A stretch of DNA of 64,000 nucleotides from Nannochloris sp. 'desiccata' (GCA_019044685.2 JAGTXX020000015.1:1674001-1738000), one strand, 5' to 3'. Shown: positions 1 through 11,710, counted from the first letter of the stretch. The notes: generated by a model not told the origin, from the sequence alone. Numbers and translations are program-made.

Positions 1-1935
1 CCCCGCTCGTACACTCATCGAGAATCGCAAATTTTGGTTTATGGAAGAATAAGCGTGCCATACCGAGGCGTTGTTGTTCACCTAAAGAAAGAACTTCCCC
101 CCAATTGGTTACTTGTTCACCGCCGCCAGAGCGGTCGAGAAGGGATTCTAAATCGACAGAGCGGAGGAGGGTGCGCAGTTCTTCTATAGGTATACGATGT
201 TCAGCGTCAACTTGGAGAGGGTAGAGAAGTTGATCTTGAAGCGTACCAACAGTCACTGCAGGTATAAAGAGAAACACACCCAATATCAGATATTTAAAAA
301 GAAAGAAAGAAAGAAGAATGGATTTTCTTTAATGGCGTTGGAAAATTTTATTTTATTTTTTAAAATGAAGTCTTGCTAATGCTTACCATAGGGACGTTGA
401 GGTACGTAGAAAATCTCATGCGACAATCCACTCTCTGCAGCAGCACCTCCAGGTTTCTTAATTCTCCCTTCAGTTAAAGGCCACAGTCCACCAAGCACTC
501 TAAATAAAGAGCTTTTTCCGGCCCCGTTGGGTCCAGTCACTAACAAGTTAGTTCCAGCGGGCACCCTTAAATTAAGTTCTTTCACTAGAGTAGCATCCCC
601 AGGAGTGACTACAGTTGCATTTTCAAACTCAATGGCATCTTCGCACGACAAGAGCTCTCCTTTCGCTACAATGCCTGCTGTGCCCGCTGCGATATCTTTC
701 ATCGCAGCATGCATTTCAGCAATTCGATCAGCATACGCACCCAATTTTAAGAATTTACGGGATGAGCTACCCAACGTACCAAGAGCAGCAAATAATGCAA
801 TAATCACTGAAGTGTGGTACCGCATGTTACTCAGCATCTGAGCTCTGCCTTGTACCGTCGCCTCCGGCCTCATCTCTCCAGCGAAAAAGGGGCCTATAAT
901 CAACCCCACAGCGACCGTAGCACCTAGATACTTGAGTAAGAAGTCTTGAACCATATTAAACCGCCATTGTTTACCTAATACACGAGCAGTATGCAGTCTC
1001 ACTTCTGTAAATTTATTCCTTAATAAATCTCCCTCTTTAGCAATCCCGCCATAAAAAGCAACAGATTCAGCATTCGTTTTTAATCTACTATGCAAATGAC
1101 GGAAAGAACCTTCAAGCATAGCTTGCTTCTTAAATAAACCACCGAAATTAGGTGCTGCAACCGTCATAAAGGTGCCTGCACCGACAACATAGGCGAAGAT
1201 AGCAGCCGTGTATTTGTTCGTTCCGCTGTACTTGTACAACTGCCACCCGTAAAACGTGGCGTCAATGGCAGCAACAATGAGCTCTCTGGTGAGTTCAGAA
1301 AGCCCTGCCGTGAGCTTGGGGATGTCTTCACAGATACGCTGTTCAGGGGAATCTACTCTGCGGTCGACGTAGTTTAGTTTGTAGTAGGTCATATCATCAA
1401 AGTATGCTTTATGCAGACGGGTGGTGAGCATCCTTCGCCATTGCAGCTCTAAATACCCCACCCAGCTACGTGTGGTGGCTTCTAAACCCGAGGCAACAGC
1501 ACAGAGTGCAATGTTTTCGACTAGATTACGGGCAAAGAGAGGGACGCGTTGTAAAAATGCAGCTCGGAAGAGATAGCCTTGCAAGCGGGCGAGGCGATTT
1601 GAAAGAGCGGTGCGGGCAATGGCAAGGAGAGCGATGACGAGAATTTTACGGCCAGCTACTTTAAGGAGGAGAGGGAGTAGTTCTTTTAAAGCTTGTCCAC
1701 TGGGACGACGTTTTCCTGCCTTTGGGAGTGCAGTAGTTGGCCTGGCTCCTGCAGCGACAGCGCTGTTCCGCTTGGACTGAGATTTTGCCTTTGCATTTTT
1801 AGCTACCTGTGAAGCAGCATAGGCTCCTGCAGCTGCAAGGATTGCGATTCCAGCAACACGACGTTTGTTGGCCGGTAGCAACAGCGCCAAATGTGCAACG
1901 AGGCGCCGTTTTTCGACCTGGATTTGATTAGACAT
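1..1935 (-). CDS. ABCD-family (peroxisomal-type) ABC half-transporter, 3' part outside window
   Basis: Exon 1 is 387-1935 and exon 2 is 1-255, which continues past the window edge; the intron 256-386 has GT-AG ends and keeps frame. The N-terminus has a hydrophobic segment (residues ~25-50) and a Lys/Ala-rich stretch, followed by an ABC_membrane_2-type transmembrane domain (~75-400). The nucleotide-binding domain has a Walker A ([10 protein letters not shown]) in exon 1. In exon 2 come the PQRPY Q-loop, the signature [14 protein letters not shown] and the Walker [10 protein letters not shown]. This motif set and order are those of ABCD transporters, which import very-long-chain acyl-CoA and related substrates into peroxisomes; a plastid/thylakoid location is known for some algal members. 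The substrate cannot be read from sequence. The start ATG is the first in the open frame. Confidence 0.92.
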
Positions 1936-2496
1936 TTTTCACTGCATCGTTCTTAATATTAGCCACGAAGGTCAGAAAAAGTGCACAAGCTATATACAGA
2001 GGCCGAATTCAAGCTTCCTGGTGGCGTAAATGAACCAATGTGGTAGGTTTGCCAGCTATTTTTCGTAGCAAAAATGCGTCGACTTGATGTATTTCGAGGC
2101 TATAGTCCCTCGTTCTGGCAGAGATCTACACTATACGGAGTCTGCCAAGGTACTCTATTCAAGAACCTCACTATTTCAAAAGATTCTATTTTACTCTGTA
2201 TATCTCTGATGAGATCAACTTTGTCCAAATGAATCAGGAAGAAAAGACCAGCTAGCTCCCTTCCTTCTGTAGCAGAGTATGATACGACTTCAAAATAGCG
2301 ATCAGTGCCTTCAAACCTACGCTGTTACTTACGTAGAACACGTTCATCGGCTCCCCCCACCTTCAATGCCTTTTCTTCCTTTCTAATCCAAACCCCGGTT
2401 ATCCCGGATAATTTTAAGGTCTCGGTTTGACACATTCCCGATTAGAATCACTAAAAACAATAAACAAGACTATATAACATCCTAGCCGCCAGCAAA
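1936..2496. other. Intergenic region between divergent ABCD and plastid L18 genes
   Basis: No coding potential is seen. The two genes are divergent, so both promoters should lie here. At about 2432-2445 a 12-base stretch (CCCGATTAGAAT) equals part of the terminal repeat of the transposon at 27.6 kb, which may be chance. Confidence 0.5.
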
Positions 2497-3194
2497 ATGC
2501 AGGCGACTCAGTTGCACTTTGCCCAGTTCAATGGATTGTCTGTGGGCCGCAGGGTTGTGGCTGCCCCCGCCGCACAGCCCGCACTTGTGCGGATTGGTAA
2601 GTTTAGATAATAGTGATTATATTTACACCATTGTTTGGTATGCATTAGGGAAATCGGAGAGCCTAAGTTCTTAATGGCTTTTATGATGCTCTTGCAGGTG
2701 CACCCAAGAAGCTCAGCATTGAGGCCCGTGTGATGACCAGAAGGGAAATGCTTGAAAAGAGGCACAAGAGAGTCAGAGGAAGCGTAAGTCTTATTTAGAG
2801 TTTCAACCTAGCAGCCTTTTTGAGTGGTAGAATTGGCAACAGAGAGGTCCTCACCATGCGTTATTTTATTCACAATTTGCAGGTTTCCGGCACTCAGGAG
2901 CGTCCCAGATTAGCAGTTTTCCGCTCTAACAACCACATCTACGCACAGGTCGTCGATGATGAAGCCGGTAACACTTTGGCAGCAGCCTCGACTCTCACAC
3001 CTGAGATCCGTGCCAAGCTTGGAGAGGCAGGCAGCAACAATGAAGAGGCAGCCAAGCTTGTGGGATCTAAGATCGCAGAACTTTGCAAGGAAAAGAATAT
3101 TGAGCTTGTATGCTTCGATCGCGGCGGTTTCAGATACCACGGTCGTGTCCGTGCTCTGGCCGATGCCGCCAGGGAGGGAGGCTTAGCTTTTTAA
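2497..3194 (+). CDS. PRPL18: Plastid 50S ribosomal protein bL18, nuclear-encoded precursor
   Basis: Three exons (2497-2596, 2698-2783, 2883-3194) sum to 498 nt, or 165 aa, with consensus splice sites. Exon 1 gives a short Ala/Arg/Val-rich transit peptide with no preceding secretory signal, as in a primary plastid. The mature part has the bacterial L18 pattern: RHKRVRGS, then [20 protein letters not shown], ending in [14 protein letters not shown], the usual bL18 C-terminus. bL18 binds 5S rRNA in the large subunit of the plastid ribosome. The long open stretch starting at 2820 begins in intron 2 and is not the gene start. Bacterial-type rather than eL5-type features rule out the cytosolic protein. 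Confidence 0.94.
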
Positions 3195-3688
3195 GGTAAC
3201 CCCCTCTTCGTAGCCTTCTTAATATTTTTTATAAAGCCAGGGTTGAGAATGTTACCTCGATCCTGGCTTACCCCCCATTGCCATTATATATGTATGCCCC
3301 CATAACGATTAAATAGTCAAAAGCAGTAGAAGAGCGGAAAACCCTGTTTCTTTTTAGCAAGCGTCTGGAGTGGTGGAAGAAGAAAGAAAGTTTTCTTTAA
3401 TTACTAGGCAGACCCTTCATGCACTCTCCCATTTTTCTCCTCTAATACTTTAGTAGAATAGCTCTGAAAGAACGATATGGAATACTATTTCACGCTGTTT
3501 TTTGGGAAGATAAAAAAAAAAAGCAGCATTATCAAATTTAATAGTAAGACTATCAAATATTGTAATAATTTTCTTCTGTTATACTTTATATAGACATCAG
3601 TATGAGCTACTAGATCTCTGCAATTACAAAATTAACGCAAATGTCTCCGTTCGATGAATATTTACTCAAAAAATAATATAAAAAAGAA
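3195..3688. other. Convergent 3' intergenic region, nothing recognised
   Basis: AT-rich sequence between the 3' ends of the plastid L18 gene and the lumenal coiled-coil gene. It has homopolymer runs but no coding potential, RNA gene or repeat that I can support. Confidence 0.5.
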
Positions 3689-4612
3689 TCAAGGCAGCAT
3701 GGACCCTCCGACACCGCAAAGTCCCATTGCTAGTGCCGCTTCTTCTTCAGCTTTCTTCACCTGTTTGGATAACAACGCCCTTAATTTCCTCTCAATTTCA
3801 AGCTCTTCTCGTAATACCATCACTGTTTGTTCCTTTTCGAGTAGTTCTTGCTGTTTTTCCAGTAAAACAAGCTCCTTTTCGGCAAGCTCAGCCCTGATTT
3901 CTTGCAGCTCACGGATGCGACCTTTTCCTTTTTTCCGCCCCCTTTTCCGCTCTTCTTGCTCCTGTAGGTATTTTCATAAGAAGAATACATTTAATTTTAG
4001 TTTATAGTAGTTTCAATCCAATTAGACAAGGGGTTTCATATAGAAATAGGAATTATGAGGGCTTACTGCTGATAATTTTTTTGCTGCTTCCTCAGACAGC
4101 TCCGTCGACCCCTTGGGAACTTTGCTTGAAGAAGGGGATGAATTAGACGATCCAGGTTGTGTCTGTGCCTCACTTCCTTCACGAGGAGTAGGATTAATAC
4201 TAGAAGAAGGTGCTTTTGTGGGTGGGGAACTAGGTGCTTGAGAAGAAGGAGAAGCACCTGTGGCGGTATTTTGTGCAGGCGAGGGCGATGGAAGAATTTC
4301 TGCTAAAGCTGGTTTCGGGAGAATTGAAGCTAGACCTGGAATGATAAGAAAAAACAAGTTTGAAATATTGTGTTCCACATGAAGAGAAATTCTTTGTGAA
4401 TACCAATTGTATATGATGTTCTTACCAAGAGAGAGGAGCGGTGCAAGCAGAGCATGTCGGCGGGATGAGAGGCAATGTTGGGTATCATGGTGTCTATTTT
4501 GACCTACAGAGCAAGTTACTCGACCCTGAGGAATACTAGAATTTTTAATTTTAAGGAATTGGGCTGGGTAAGCCACATTGCGCGTGAATGTCGGCGTTGC
4601 GAGAGAATGCAT
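3689..4612 (-). CDS. Predicted thylakoid-lumen coiled-coil protein with Tat-type targeting signal
   Basis: I join three exons: 4426-4612, about 4067-4335 and 3689-3961 (729 nt, 242 aa, in frame). The N-terminus is a Ser/Thr/Arg-rich chloroplast transit region. It is followed by a twin-arginine lumen signal: SSRRHALLAPLLSLGLAS, then a hydrophobic core ending in the cleavage-like KPALA|E. The mature protein starts with a Ser/Pro-rich linker (~75-140) and then a long charged coiled coil (~150-225: ERKRGRKKGK, ELEIERKLRALLSK), closing with MGLCGVGGSMLP. The bipartite leader is the evidence for the lumen; I do not recognise the family. The last exon is separated by a ~105-bp intron and lies outside the main open frame, so it is easily missed. 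Confidence 0.7.
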
Positions 4613-4973
4613 TTAAATCAAGCGATCAAAGAGCCAAGAGTATTTTCTGCCTCCTGTTTTGTAGCCTGGCTTCAATATATGATAACTATAAGTGTTTGAT
4701 TGAAGTATTTCTTTTATCCTCAATGAGCATTTATCATCTGTTCTCCCCTAATAGCTTCTGTTCCTTTTCAAAAGCCCGACTCAGTGAGGCTTGGACTTGA
4801 AACTTCAACTTGATGACCTTCAAGGCTCGTTCTGCTCCTCCTTCTAGGTCTTCATTATCACAAATGCTTTCATATTTTGAATGAAATTAAAACACTACAA
4901 TGACATCTTATTGAATGCATACCCCTTTTCAAAAACAGATTCTCTTTCTACATTCGCTTTTTTCGACCACAAA
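4613..4973. other. Intergenic, nothing recognised
   Basis: AT-rich spacer between the start of the lumenal protein gene and the stop codon of eIF4G. It should hold the lumenal-protein promoter. No ORF or RNA gene is supported. Confidence 0.45.
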
Positions 4974-7750
4974 TCACAGCAGGAATGCCGTCAATTGATT
5001 ATCTTCCGCAAACTTTCGTGCATCATCCAAATGCCCTTCAAACTCGGTATCATGCTCTAACAACTGAGCCACATCCACGCCGTGCTCTTTGATTGCAGAT
5101 GTAAGCTTCTCTTCTCCATTTAATTCCTTGAATGAATTCAATGCCGAAGCAATAAACGCTCTTCTTGGTTCAGCAGCTTCCACAGTTGCAGCTTGTGCAG
5201 CAGCAATATCGAGTCCGAGAAGACCGTGAGCAGCAGCGCATCCCATGACACGACCAAGGATCTTGGGCGCAGCAGGGATATCCAGGGAAACGTCCTCCAA
5301 TTCAGATGTGAAGCCTTCGACAGCGTCTCTGATGTCTTTGGCAGCAATAGCTTCCCTGACTGCCAATGTAACAATAACGTCAGCAATAGCAATCTGTTCA
5401 GCTTCCACCATAGAATCAAACGCTTTTTCAAGGCCGACACGGACGAGGACATGGCCAAAGCCAGGGATAACGAGTTCTTGTGCAGATGCAAGAGCTTCTT
5501 TGACGTCCCGAGATGAGATGTAATCGGAGAAGAGAGATTTTGCGAGAGATTCGCGATCTTCTGGGGAAAGATCAGTACGAGGAGCCCTGTATTAGATAAT
5601 AATAGAAGTAAAATTAAGATTGAGAAGGTTAGAATCTCCTAGGTTAGAGATTAATTAATAAAGACTCCCATATTTTTTTTTCTCGTTCCCTCGAAAACAA
5701 CAAAAACAACAACCGACTAAAATATACTTGTGGGTAAATATAAAGATAAATGAATAAATAAAAGAATGGGAAATGTGCCTGACTCTTATGCAAGGTAATG
5801 CAAGAATTTGGGAGCAATACAATGCAATAACAATCAGGGTTCAAATATTCTATGCAGCATGTAGACCGCTCGATGCAATCAGTAATCTCTTTTTGAGATT
5901 ATTCGCGAGGGCGGAGAGTAAAGTGCAATACGAGTAATAAAAATAATTTATAAATTAAAAATAGAAGCGCAAAGAAATAGCATCCCTTCCCCACCTCCCT
6001 AAGTTTTCCCGGGGAAATAAGAACATAAAAATAGAAACGATAGGATGCAACGTATTTTGTTCTAAAACGTACCTAGGGGCATCTGCTGTAGCAGCTTCAG
6101 AAGTTGTCGCAGCATTTCTATCAGGCAAGGGTACAAAGTCTCCCAAGAATGCAGAGAATTTACCACCATCACCTCCACCATCAGCACCTTCAACACCAGC
6201 ACCGCCACTCCCCATGTCGGCACCCTTGAAAGCAGGGAACAATTCCATATCATCTGGTCTTTTACCAGCAATACCAGGTAAAGCATCCATCCCAGGTAAG
6301 AGTTCAAGACCAGGGATAGCCACATCCACAATACCAAGCTCAGCTTGAGCATCAGATCGAATTTCATCAAGTTTCTTTGCGGTGAACGTTTCCCGTCGTG
6401 CAACCCAGTGCTGTGAGCGAAGATCAATAACGTCCCGAATAACGAACCTGATACGAGGAGCATACCCACGAGAGTTAGCAAGACGACCGAGTTGAGTGAA
6501 AATGTTATCCAAACGGGTTTTAGACCGGGCAGTTTCTTCCAAAGCGGCACCTGCAGTGCCAATAACCTCACAAGCTGCTTCAAGACTGTCTTCTGAAGGC
6601 TCTTGTCCGTCAGCAGAAGCCAATAAATCAGATAAAATAAGTACCATAATACGGTCATTGACCATTCCCTTCTTAAACAGCTCAGCAATGAGGCGGACGT
6701 TACCCAAAAGACGTTGCTTAGCCTTTCTTTCCAAATCTTCCCGAACATCTCCACTTTGTGCTTGTGCCTCAGCACGTGCTACTTCTGTAGCTTCGTATTC
6801 TTCTTGGCATGTATTTGCAAGCATTTTTTTGAAGTGTTGGGGTCCATCGGGTCCCTCAAATTCAGGTAAGGCAGCGTCAAGCTCAGAACAAAGGTCAGCA
6901 TACATGGCGACAAAGGTGGGTTGCACCACGGCGTTTTCAAAAACCATAACGATAGTGCCCTGAAGGACCTCATAGCTAGAAATAAGAGGAATTAATTGCC
7001 CTAAAAGACGTTCAAACTTCTCAGGAGTGAGTTTATTTAATATTCCCTTGACTTTACGGAGAGCTTGTGCAGCAGTTTCGGTGGGAGCTGCAGAGGCGGC
7101 GGGAGCAACGGGTGCCCAAGCTGTGCGGCCGATATCAGTCGCGCGCTGAATTTTAGGGGCATTAGGATCAGCAGGAGCAGCTGGTTGGGTCGGTTGCTGG
7201 GCTCCACCTGCTGTGGGAGGGAGAGGGGTGCGAGAACGCCAGTCACGTTCGTCGGCGTCATCTGCTGCTACTCGTTGAAGAAGTTGTCTTTGAGCCTCAC
7301 GTTCTGGGTCAGAGGGATCCAAGAGAATCTCTACGTTATTGAATTGGAGTTCAGTAGGGACTTGGGTGTATGTCTGCAAGTTGTGAAGAGGAAATCAAAG
7401 GTGAGTAAAAGCGGGAGCGTCGAGGAGCATCAAACATTAAACAGTGTAGGTGTGGTGTAAAAACATACCGCAGCGAACTTCATCAAGAAATCGCGAGGGT
7501 ATTTGATGACCTCCCCACGAGGTTTCTTCCTTTCCTCTCCGCGAGCAGCGGACGTAGCCTGCATTAAAGAATTCAAGTTTGTGATCAATTTCAATTTACT
7601 CAAGGCAAAGCGGAATAGTTTGCTGAAATCTACCTTATTTTTCAATCCAATACCAGCTCCAAGAGCAAAGCTAGCAAAGGGGTTGACCCCAGCGCCAGGC
7701 CGCAGAGACAATGGTCTTAGAGAGATTGAGTCGTCCGCCATGGTAGCCAT
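4974..7750 (-). CDS. EIF4G: Eukaryotic translation initiation factor 4G (plant eIF(iso)4G-like)
   Basis: Exons are 7469-7750, 6073-7373 and 4974-5586 (2196 nt, 731 aa). Exon 1 ends in a canonical eIF4E-binding motif, YPRDFLM (YxxxxL-phi). Exon 2 holds the MIF4G HEAT domain (about residues 195-430: LRKVKGILNKLTPEKFERLL ... RIRFVIRDVIDLR), which binds eIF4A and RNA. Exon 3 holds the MA3 domain (about 530-731: KSLFSDYISSRDVKEALASA onward). Size and order resemble the short plant eIF(iso)4G rather than the ~1500-aa eIF4G. Inside exon 1 a 75-nt in-frame stretch (7559-7633) has intron-like ends (GTAGAT...ATGCAG), so the true exon 1 may be split and the protein 25 aa shorter. The role is to scaffold eIF4E, eIF4A and eIF3 at capped mRNA. 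Confidence 0.93.
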
Positions 7751-8137
7751 AGTGTTCTGGCGGCGAGCAATACGAGCTAAAATGAATTGAGTGCTCTATT
7801 TATAATGCTGCAGTGAACCTGCCTAGGCAGCCCTCAAGATGCACAGAGTCGGAGGGATTGTAGCGCGCCGTCAAGAGACCTGCCCACCCGATTTGAAGTA
7901 AGCAGAAGGGGCTTGGAGCTGCTGCTGCCAACATTTTCTCTGCTCCCAGAAACACAGGCAACCTGAACGGCACCCTAGTCGTCTCTCTCCCCCTTTATAA
8001 TGAAATTACTCGGAACAAGCTCGCCCCATGACGAAATATTTAGATTTTTCTTTTTACAGAGCGGCTGTGGTGAAAGGGACAAGGAACACCTTTTTTATAC
8101 TAAAACAAAATCAACTAGACTTTACTACATCTGCTAT
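7751..8137. other. Spacer between eIF4G and MIC10, nothing recognised
   Basis: Promoter side of eIF4G and 3' side of MIC10, both on the minus strand. A GC-richer part (7800-7960) is probably the eIF4G 5' region. No gene is supported. Confidence 0.45.
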
Positions 8138-8703
8138 TCATTTGGATGATCCTTTAAACGCTTCTTCAAACTGCACACAAGGAATAAATAAGAAATAATT
8201 TAGAAAATAGATGTATCAAGAAGAAGAATAAACCGAGCAACTAGTGGGAACCGGAACTTAAGACTAAAAAGAGAATGAAATGAATCATTAATAAAGTTAC
8301 TAACCAAAGCTTGGTTCTGTTGATAAGCAGTTCCTGCGCCGAATCCTGCGCCTAAAGCCAGCGTTGCAGCACGAACACTAGGGCCACCTGTATTGATTGA
8401 AAACCAACAAAAATCAGCAGAGAAAACGGAGGAAATGAATCAGTTCCTGAATAATCAACCAGTTGCAGGAAAGATGCCTGCTGAAACAAAACTTTCTAGA
8501 TCTTTGTAGCTATAATGATAACCCCATCACGCCGAATATAACATGTAAAGGGTAACTAAAGAAAAGAACTTACGGAACAGCATGAGCGCTGCAACACCGC
8601 CTGCAAGAGATCCATAGACGACTCTCCTCAACGTGGTATCAATTGCTGCGTCCCATTTCTCATCAATATAGTAATGGCTTGGTCTACTAGAGTCTCCAGA
8701 CAT
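8138..8703 (-). CDS. MIC10: MICOS complex subunit MIC10
   Basis: A small spliced gene with exons 8574-8703, 8305-8387 and 8138-8170 (246 nt, 81 aa, in frame). The protein begins MSGDSSRPSHYYIDEKWDAA. It has two hydrophobic hairpin segments with the glycine-rich motifs of MIC10: VYGSLAGGVAALMLF and TLALGAGFGAGTAY. It ends NQALFEEAFKGSSK. Charged N-terminus, two membrane segments and about 80 residues match the family. MIC10 bends the mitochondrial inner membrane at crista junctions. The last exon encodes only ten residues. The start codon is in a clean context 368 bp from the divergent DUS1 start. Confidence 0.9.
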
Positions 8704-9071
8704 TCTAAAAAGCTTAGTATTTAGTTATTGTTTCAAATGTTGGACGTTTGAATGTGATCAACTTTTGTTTTCAATAAGACGTTTAATCAACGATCAAGGT
8801 TATTTGGACCTGTATTGAAGTCACCCTTTCAACAGATATCTAAATCATTGAAATATGTTTCGCAAAAGACAAACCTTCGAAGGCGTTCAAAAGAGAGAGA
8901 GAGCAGATTTTACCTCTTGTATTTTTTCACAATTCTGCTGTTGGCCATAACTAAACTTTTAATTATTTTCCTCAGTATCGGAAAAAGCCAAAGAGACGGG
9001 CCATTCAAATAAAATTGACCCAGTTGACTCTCTGCATCTAGATTTGCAAATTCTGCTATGCCAAATAAAGT
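8704..9071. promoter_or_regulatory. Probable bidirectional promoter region, MIC10 / DUS1
   Basis: 368 bp between two divergent start codons, without coding potential. The promoter role is inferred only from gene orientation; no specific motif is claimed. Confidence 0.4.
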
Positions 9072-10379
9072 ATGCGCTTGGTAGCTGCGCCCACTCGCTG
9101 TCTCCGCATTACTAGTATTTACTCTACTTCTAGAAAATTCAAGCGCGCATATAGCCAATCTCGTATAGCTCAACCTCTCCCAGCCGCCGTCATGTCTTCC
9201 TCGTCTTCCAACTACGCCAATGCTGCAGAAGACGTCCCCCAAGCTGAAGCTGCCTGGGAATGGTTTAACAAAATGGGTGCCCCAAAACTATGGGTTGCTC
9301 CCATGGTAGACCAAAGTGAACTTCCCTTTCGTATGCTCTGCCGCAACCACGGATCCACTGCCGCCTACACTCCCATGCTCCATGCCCGTCTTTTTATGGA
9401 AAAAGAATGCTATCGTAATGAGCATTTTACTACGACTGCTATGGATAGACCTCTACTAGCACAATTCTGTGCAAATGATCCTGATATCCTTCTCGCTGCT
9501 GCCAAATATGTAGAAGCTCATGTGGATGGCGTCGATATTAATTTAGGATGCCCTCAAAGAATTGCTCGTAAAGGCAAATATGGTGCTTTTTTGATGGATC
9601 ATCAAGAACTAGTAGAAAGTCTCGTACGGAAGCTTGCAACCGAGCTAGATGTTCCTGTTACTGTTAAAATCCGCAGGTACGATGATATAGAAAGGACGAT
9701 CGCCTATGCCGCCATGTTGGAGCGTGCTGGTGCTAGTTTACTAGCCATCCACGGCCGTACTCGTGAACAAAAGAAAAGTGTCGGCCCAAGTGCATGTTGG
9801 GAGACAATTAAAGCAGTGAAAAAGGCACTTCGAATCCCTGTACTGGCCAATGGTAATATACAAACTTTGCATGACGTAGAGCCTTGTTTGGAATATACAG
9901 GCTGTGATGGTGTGCTGTCTGCCGAGTCTTTATTAGCAGATCCTGCATTATTTGCACCTAGAAGGCTACTCCCAGGTGGAGAATACACTGTGAACGAAGG
10001 TCCTAAGCTTCTTTTAGAATACATTGAGCTCTGTGCTAAGCATCCTGTGCACTATAGAATGATCAAAGGACACGCTTTCAAGCTGCTAGGCCCTTGGCTA
10101 ACAGAATTTATAGACTTACGAGAGCAGTTGAATACTGGGATGAAGTTGGGTACAGATGAGGAGAATAGAATGGGTATAAAAGAGCTTACTGAGGAGGTGA
10201 TCAAACGAATCGAGGCGACGGGGAGGGAGTACCCTATTCCGCAGATTTCAGAAAGAAAATTAGCAAAAATGGAGGCGGAAGCTGCAAAGGCAGCTGCGAT
10301 TGCGGAGCAAGAGAAGGAAGAGAAGGCAGTGGAGGAGCTGGAAGGTGGTCCAGTATTAGCCACTGCAGGGGCTTCTTAA
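9072..10379 (+). CDS. DUS1: tRNA-dihydrouridine synthase, DUS1-like (positions 16/17)
   Basis: Single exon, 435 aa. Residues ~60-330 form the FMN-binding TIM barrel: LWVAPMVDQSELPFRMLCR; then DGVDINLGCPQRIARKGKYG with the catalytic Cys in NLGCPQ; VTVKIRRYDD; LLAIHGRTREQK; and PVLANGNIQ followed by the phosphate-binding GCDGVLSAESLLADP. The NLGCPQ and AIHGRTREQ motifs place it with the eukaryotic DUS1 group, which reduces uridines 16/17 in the tRNA D-loop with NAD(P)H. The first ~65 residues are basic and Ser-rich and might target an organelle; an internal ATG at 9192 (MSSSSSNYAN) could give a cytosolic form. A Lys/Glu/Ala-rich C-terminal tail follows the catalytic domain. Confidence 0.93.
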   Translation: MRLVAAPTRCLRITSIYSTSRKFKRAYSQSRIAQPLPAAVMSSSSSNYANAAEDVPQAEAAWEWFNKMGAPKLWVAPMVDQSELPFRMLCRNHGSTAAYTPMLHARLFMEKECYRNEHFTTTAMDRPLLAQFCANDPDILLAAAKYVEAHVDGVDINLGCPQRIARKGKYGAFLMDHQELVESLVRKLATELDVPVTVKIRRYDDIERTIAYAAMLERAGASLLAIHGRTREQKKSVGPSACWETIKAVKKALRIPVLANGNIQTLHDVEPCLEYTGCDGVLSAESLLADPALFAPRRLLPGGEYTVNEGPKLLLEYIELCAKHPVHYRMIKGHAFKLLGPWLTEFIDLREQLNTGMKLGTDEENRMGIKELTEEVIKRIEATGREYPIPQISERKLAKMEAEAAKAAAIAEQEKEEKAVEELEGGPVLATAGAS

Positions 10380-10542
10380 TTACATCTTTTATCTTGTTTT
10401 GCTATTGTCTCGACTTGATTTATATATTCTTTGCTTCTCGCCTTTTTATTTTTCTTCTCAGACCTATTCTTTTACTCTTACTCTATCAATACTGCTCTGT
10501 GTACTTTGTACATTACGTTTAAGTTTTTAAACTTTTCGTTTC

Positions 10543-11519
10543 CTATTCATTCAATAGATCATTTAACTCAGCTACATCCTCCCCGGTATTTAATGGTAAA
10601 GCCGACTTTCCTTCCAAGTCGATAAAACCAGCGCTCTTGCTGGCCAATTCCGCTATTGCTATCCTTCCTTTACTTCTAATAAACTCTGCTACAGCGGTCA
10701 TTTCCTCTCTACTGATATAAATAAACTTGCCTCTATCGTCCATAATTCCAGTAATACGACCCTCGCTCTCTAATGCTTGTACTTTTGATATCACCTCGGC
10801 GGTACGTAGGCCAAACTCTGCCGCTACCTCTTCCAATGCCGCGGTTTTTCTTTTTTGTAGGTATTCAACCATACGGGCAAGCTGTGCCTCCCCTGCCTCT
10901 TGGGTAAGTGCCTGTTCGCCAGCAGCTTCTACTGTGAAGGTATGCATCCATTTCTCCGCTTCTTCTGCTTCTTTTTGGGCCCGCTCTTCTGCGGCTTTTT
11001 TTATTGCTTCCTCTTGGGCTGCTTCTTGTGCTTCTCTTTCTGCATCACGAGCTCTTCTATTGGCATCATACCTGTCTCTGTTACTAATTGCTTTGTCCGC
11101 GGGGTTATCTGCATCGTCTTCGCCGTCAGAAGGTGCTGCTGCTCCTCTACCGCCACGGCCACCGCCATCTTCATCGTCGTCAGAGTCATTTGCAGCTCCT
11201 CGTCGGCCTCCTGCACGGCGTCTTCTAAGTCCAGCTTGCATGCGGTTGGCGCCCCTAGCACCAGGGCCTCCAAAAACATCGACAGGCTGCATGAAAAAGG
11301 GGGACAAAAAGATTGGCGGAAGTGATCAAAGTCAGATTCATATTGTGACGAGATGCTCAACTGAAACGGAAATCAGAGAAAAACTTAGACATTCAGGTAT
11401 TTTGTTTGACGAGAACATACCTCTTCTGTAGCATCAGGAAGGCTGGTGCTCTTTATTTTGAAAACGATTCCAATTAAAGCTGCAATTAAAACGGCCACCA
11501 GTAGGATTGCTACCGCCAT
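10543..11519 (-). CDS. DDRGK1: DDRGK domain-containing protein 1 (UFBP1), UFMylation adaptor
   Basis: Exon 1 is 11421-11519 and exon 2 is 10543-11286 (843 nt, 280 aa). Exon 1 encodes an N-terminal signal anchor, MAVAILLVAVLIAALIGIVF. Exon 2 encodes a Gly/Arg and acidic linker, a long charged helix (~95-160), and the C-terminal winged-helix/PCI-like domain with the diagnostic MDDRGKFIYIS motif. DDRGK1 anchors the UFL1 ligase to the endoplasmic reticulum for UFM1 conjugation to ribosomes and other targets. Length and domain order match animal and plant homologues. It lies convergently to DUS1, with 163 bp between stop codons. Confidence 0.93.
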
Positions 11520-11710
11520 TATTGCTTATCTCAATGTAAATAGATGTCTAGTTTCTAGAAAAGAACACAAAATAATGCAATACCAATGAGAATGCAAGAA
11601 CAAGACGTCTTAACAAATGGCGCTGGACAGGAAATTGAATTCAAATTGAATAAAACGAGAAGTGAGGACATTGTGAGCTCTATTTTACTAATTTCGTAAT
11701 TTCATATACA

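Noticed and set aside
2425..2450. Solo terminus of the KDZ element (CCCGATTAGAAT)
   Set aside because: Only 12 bases match and the flanks do not; chance cannot be excluded.
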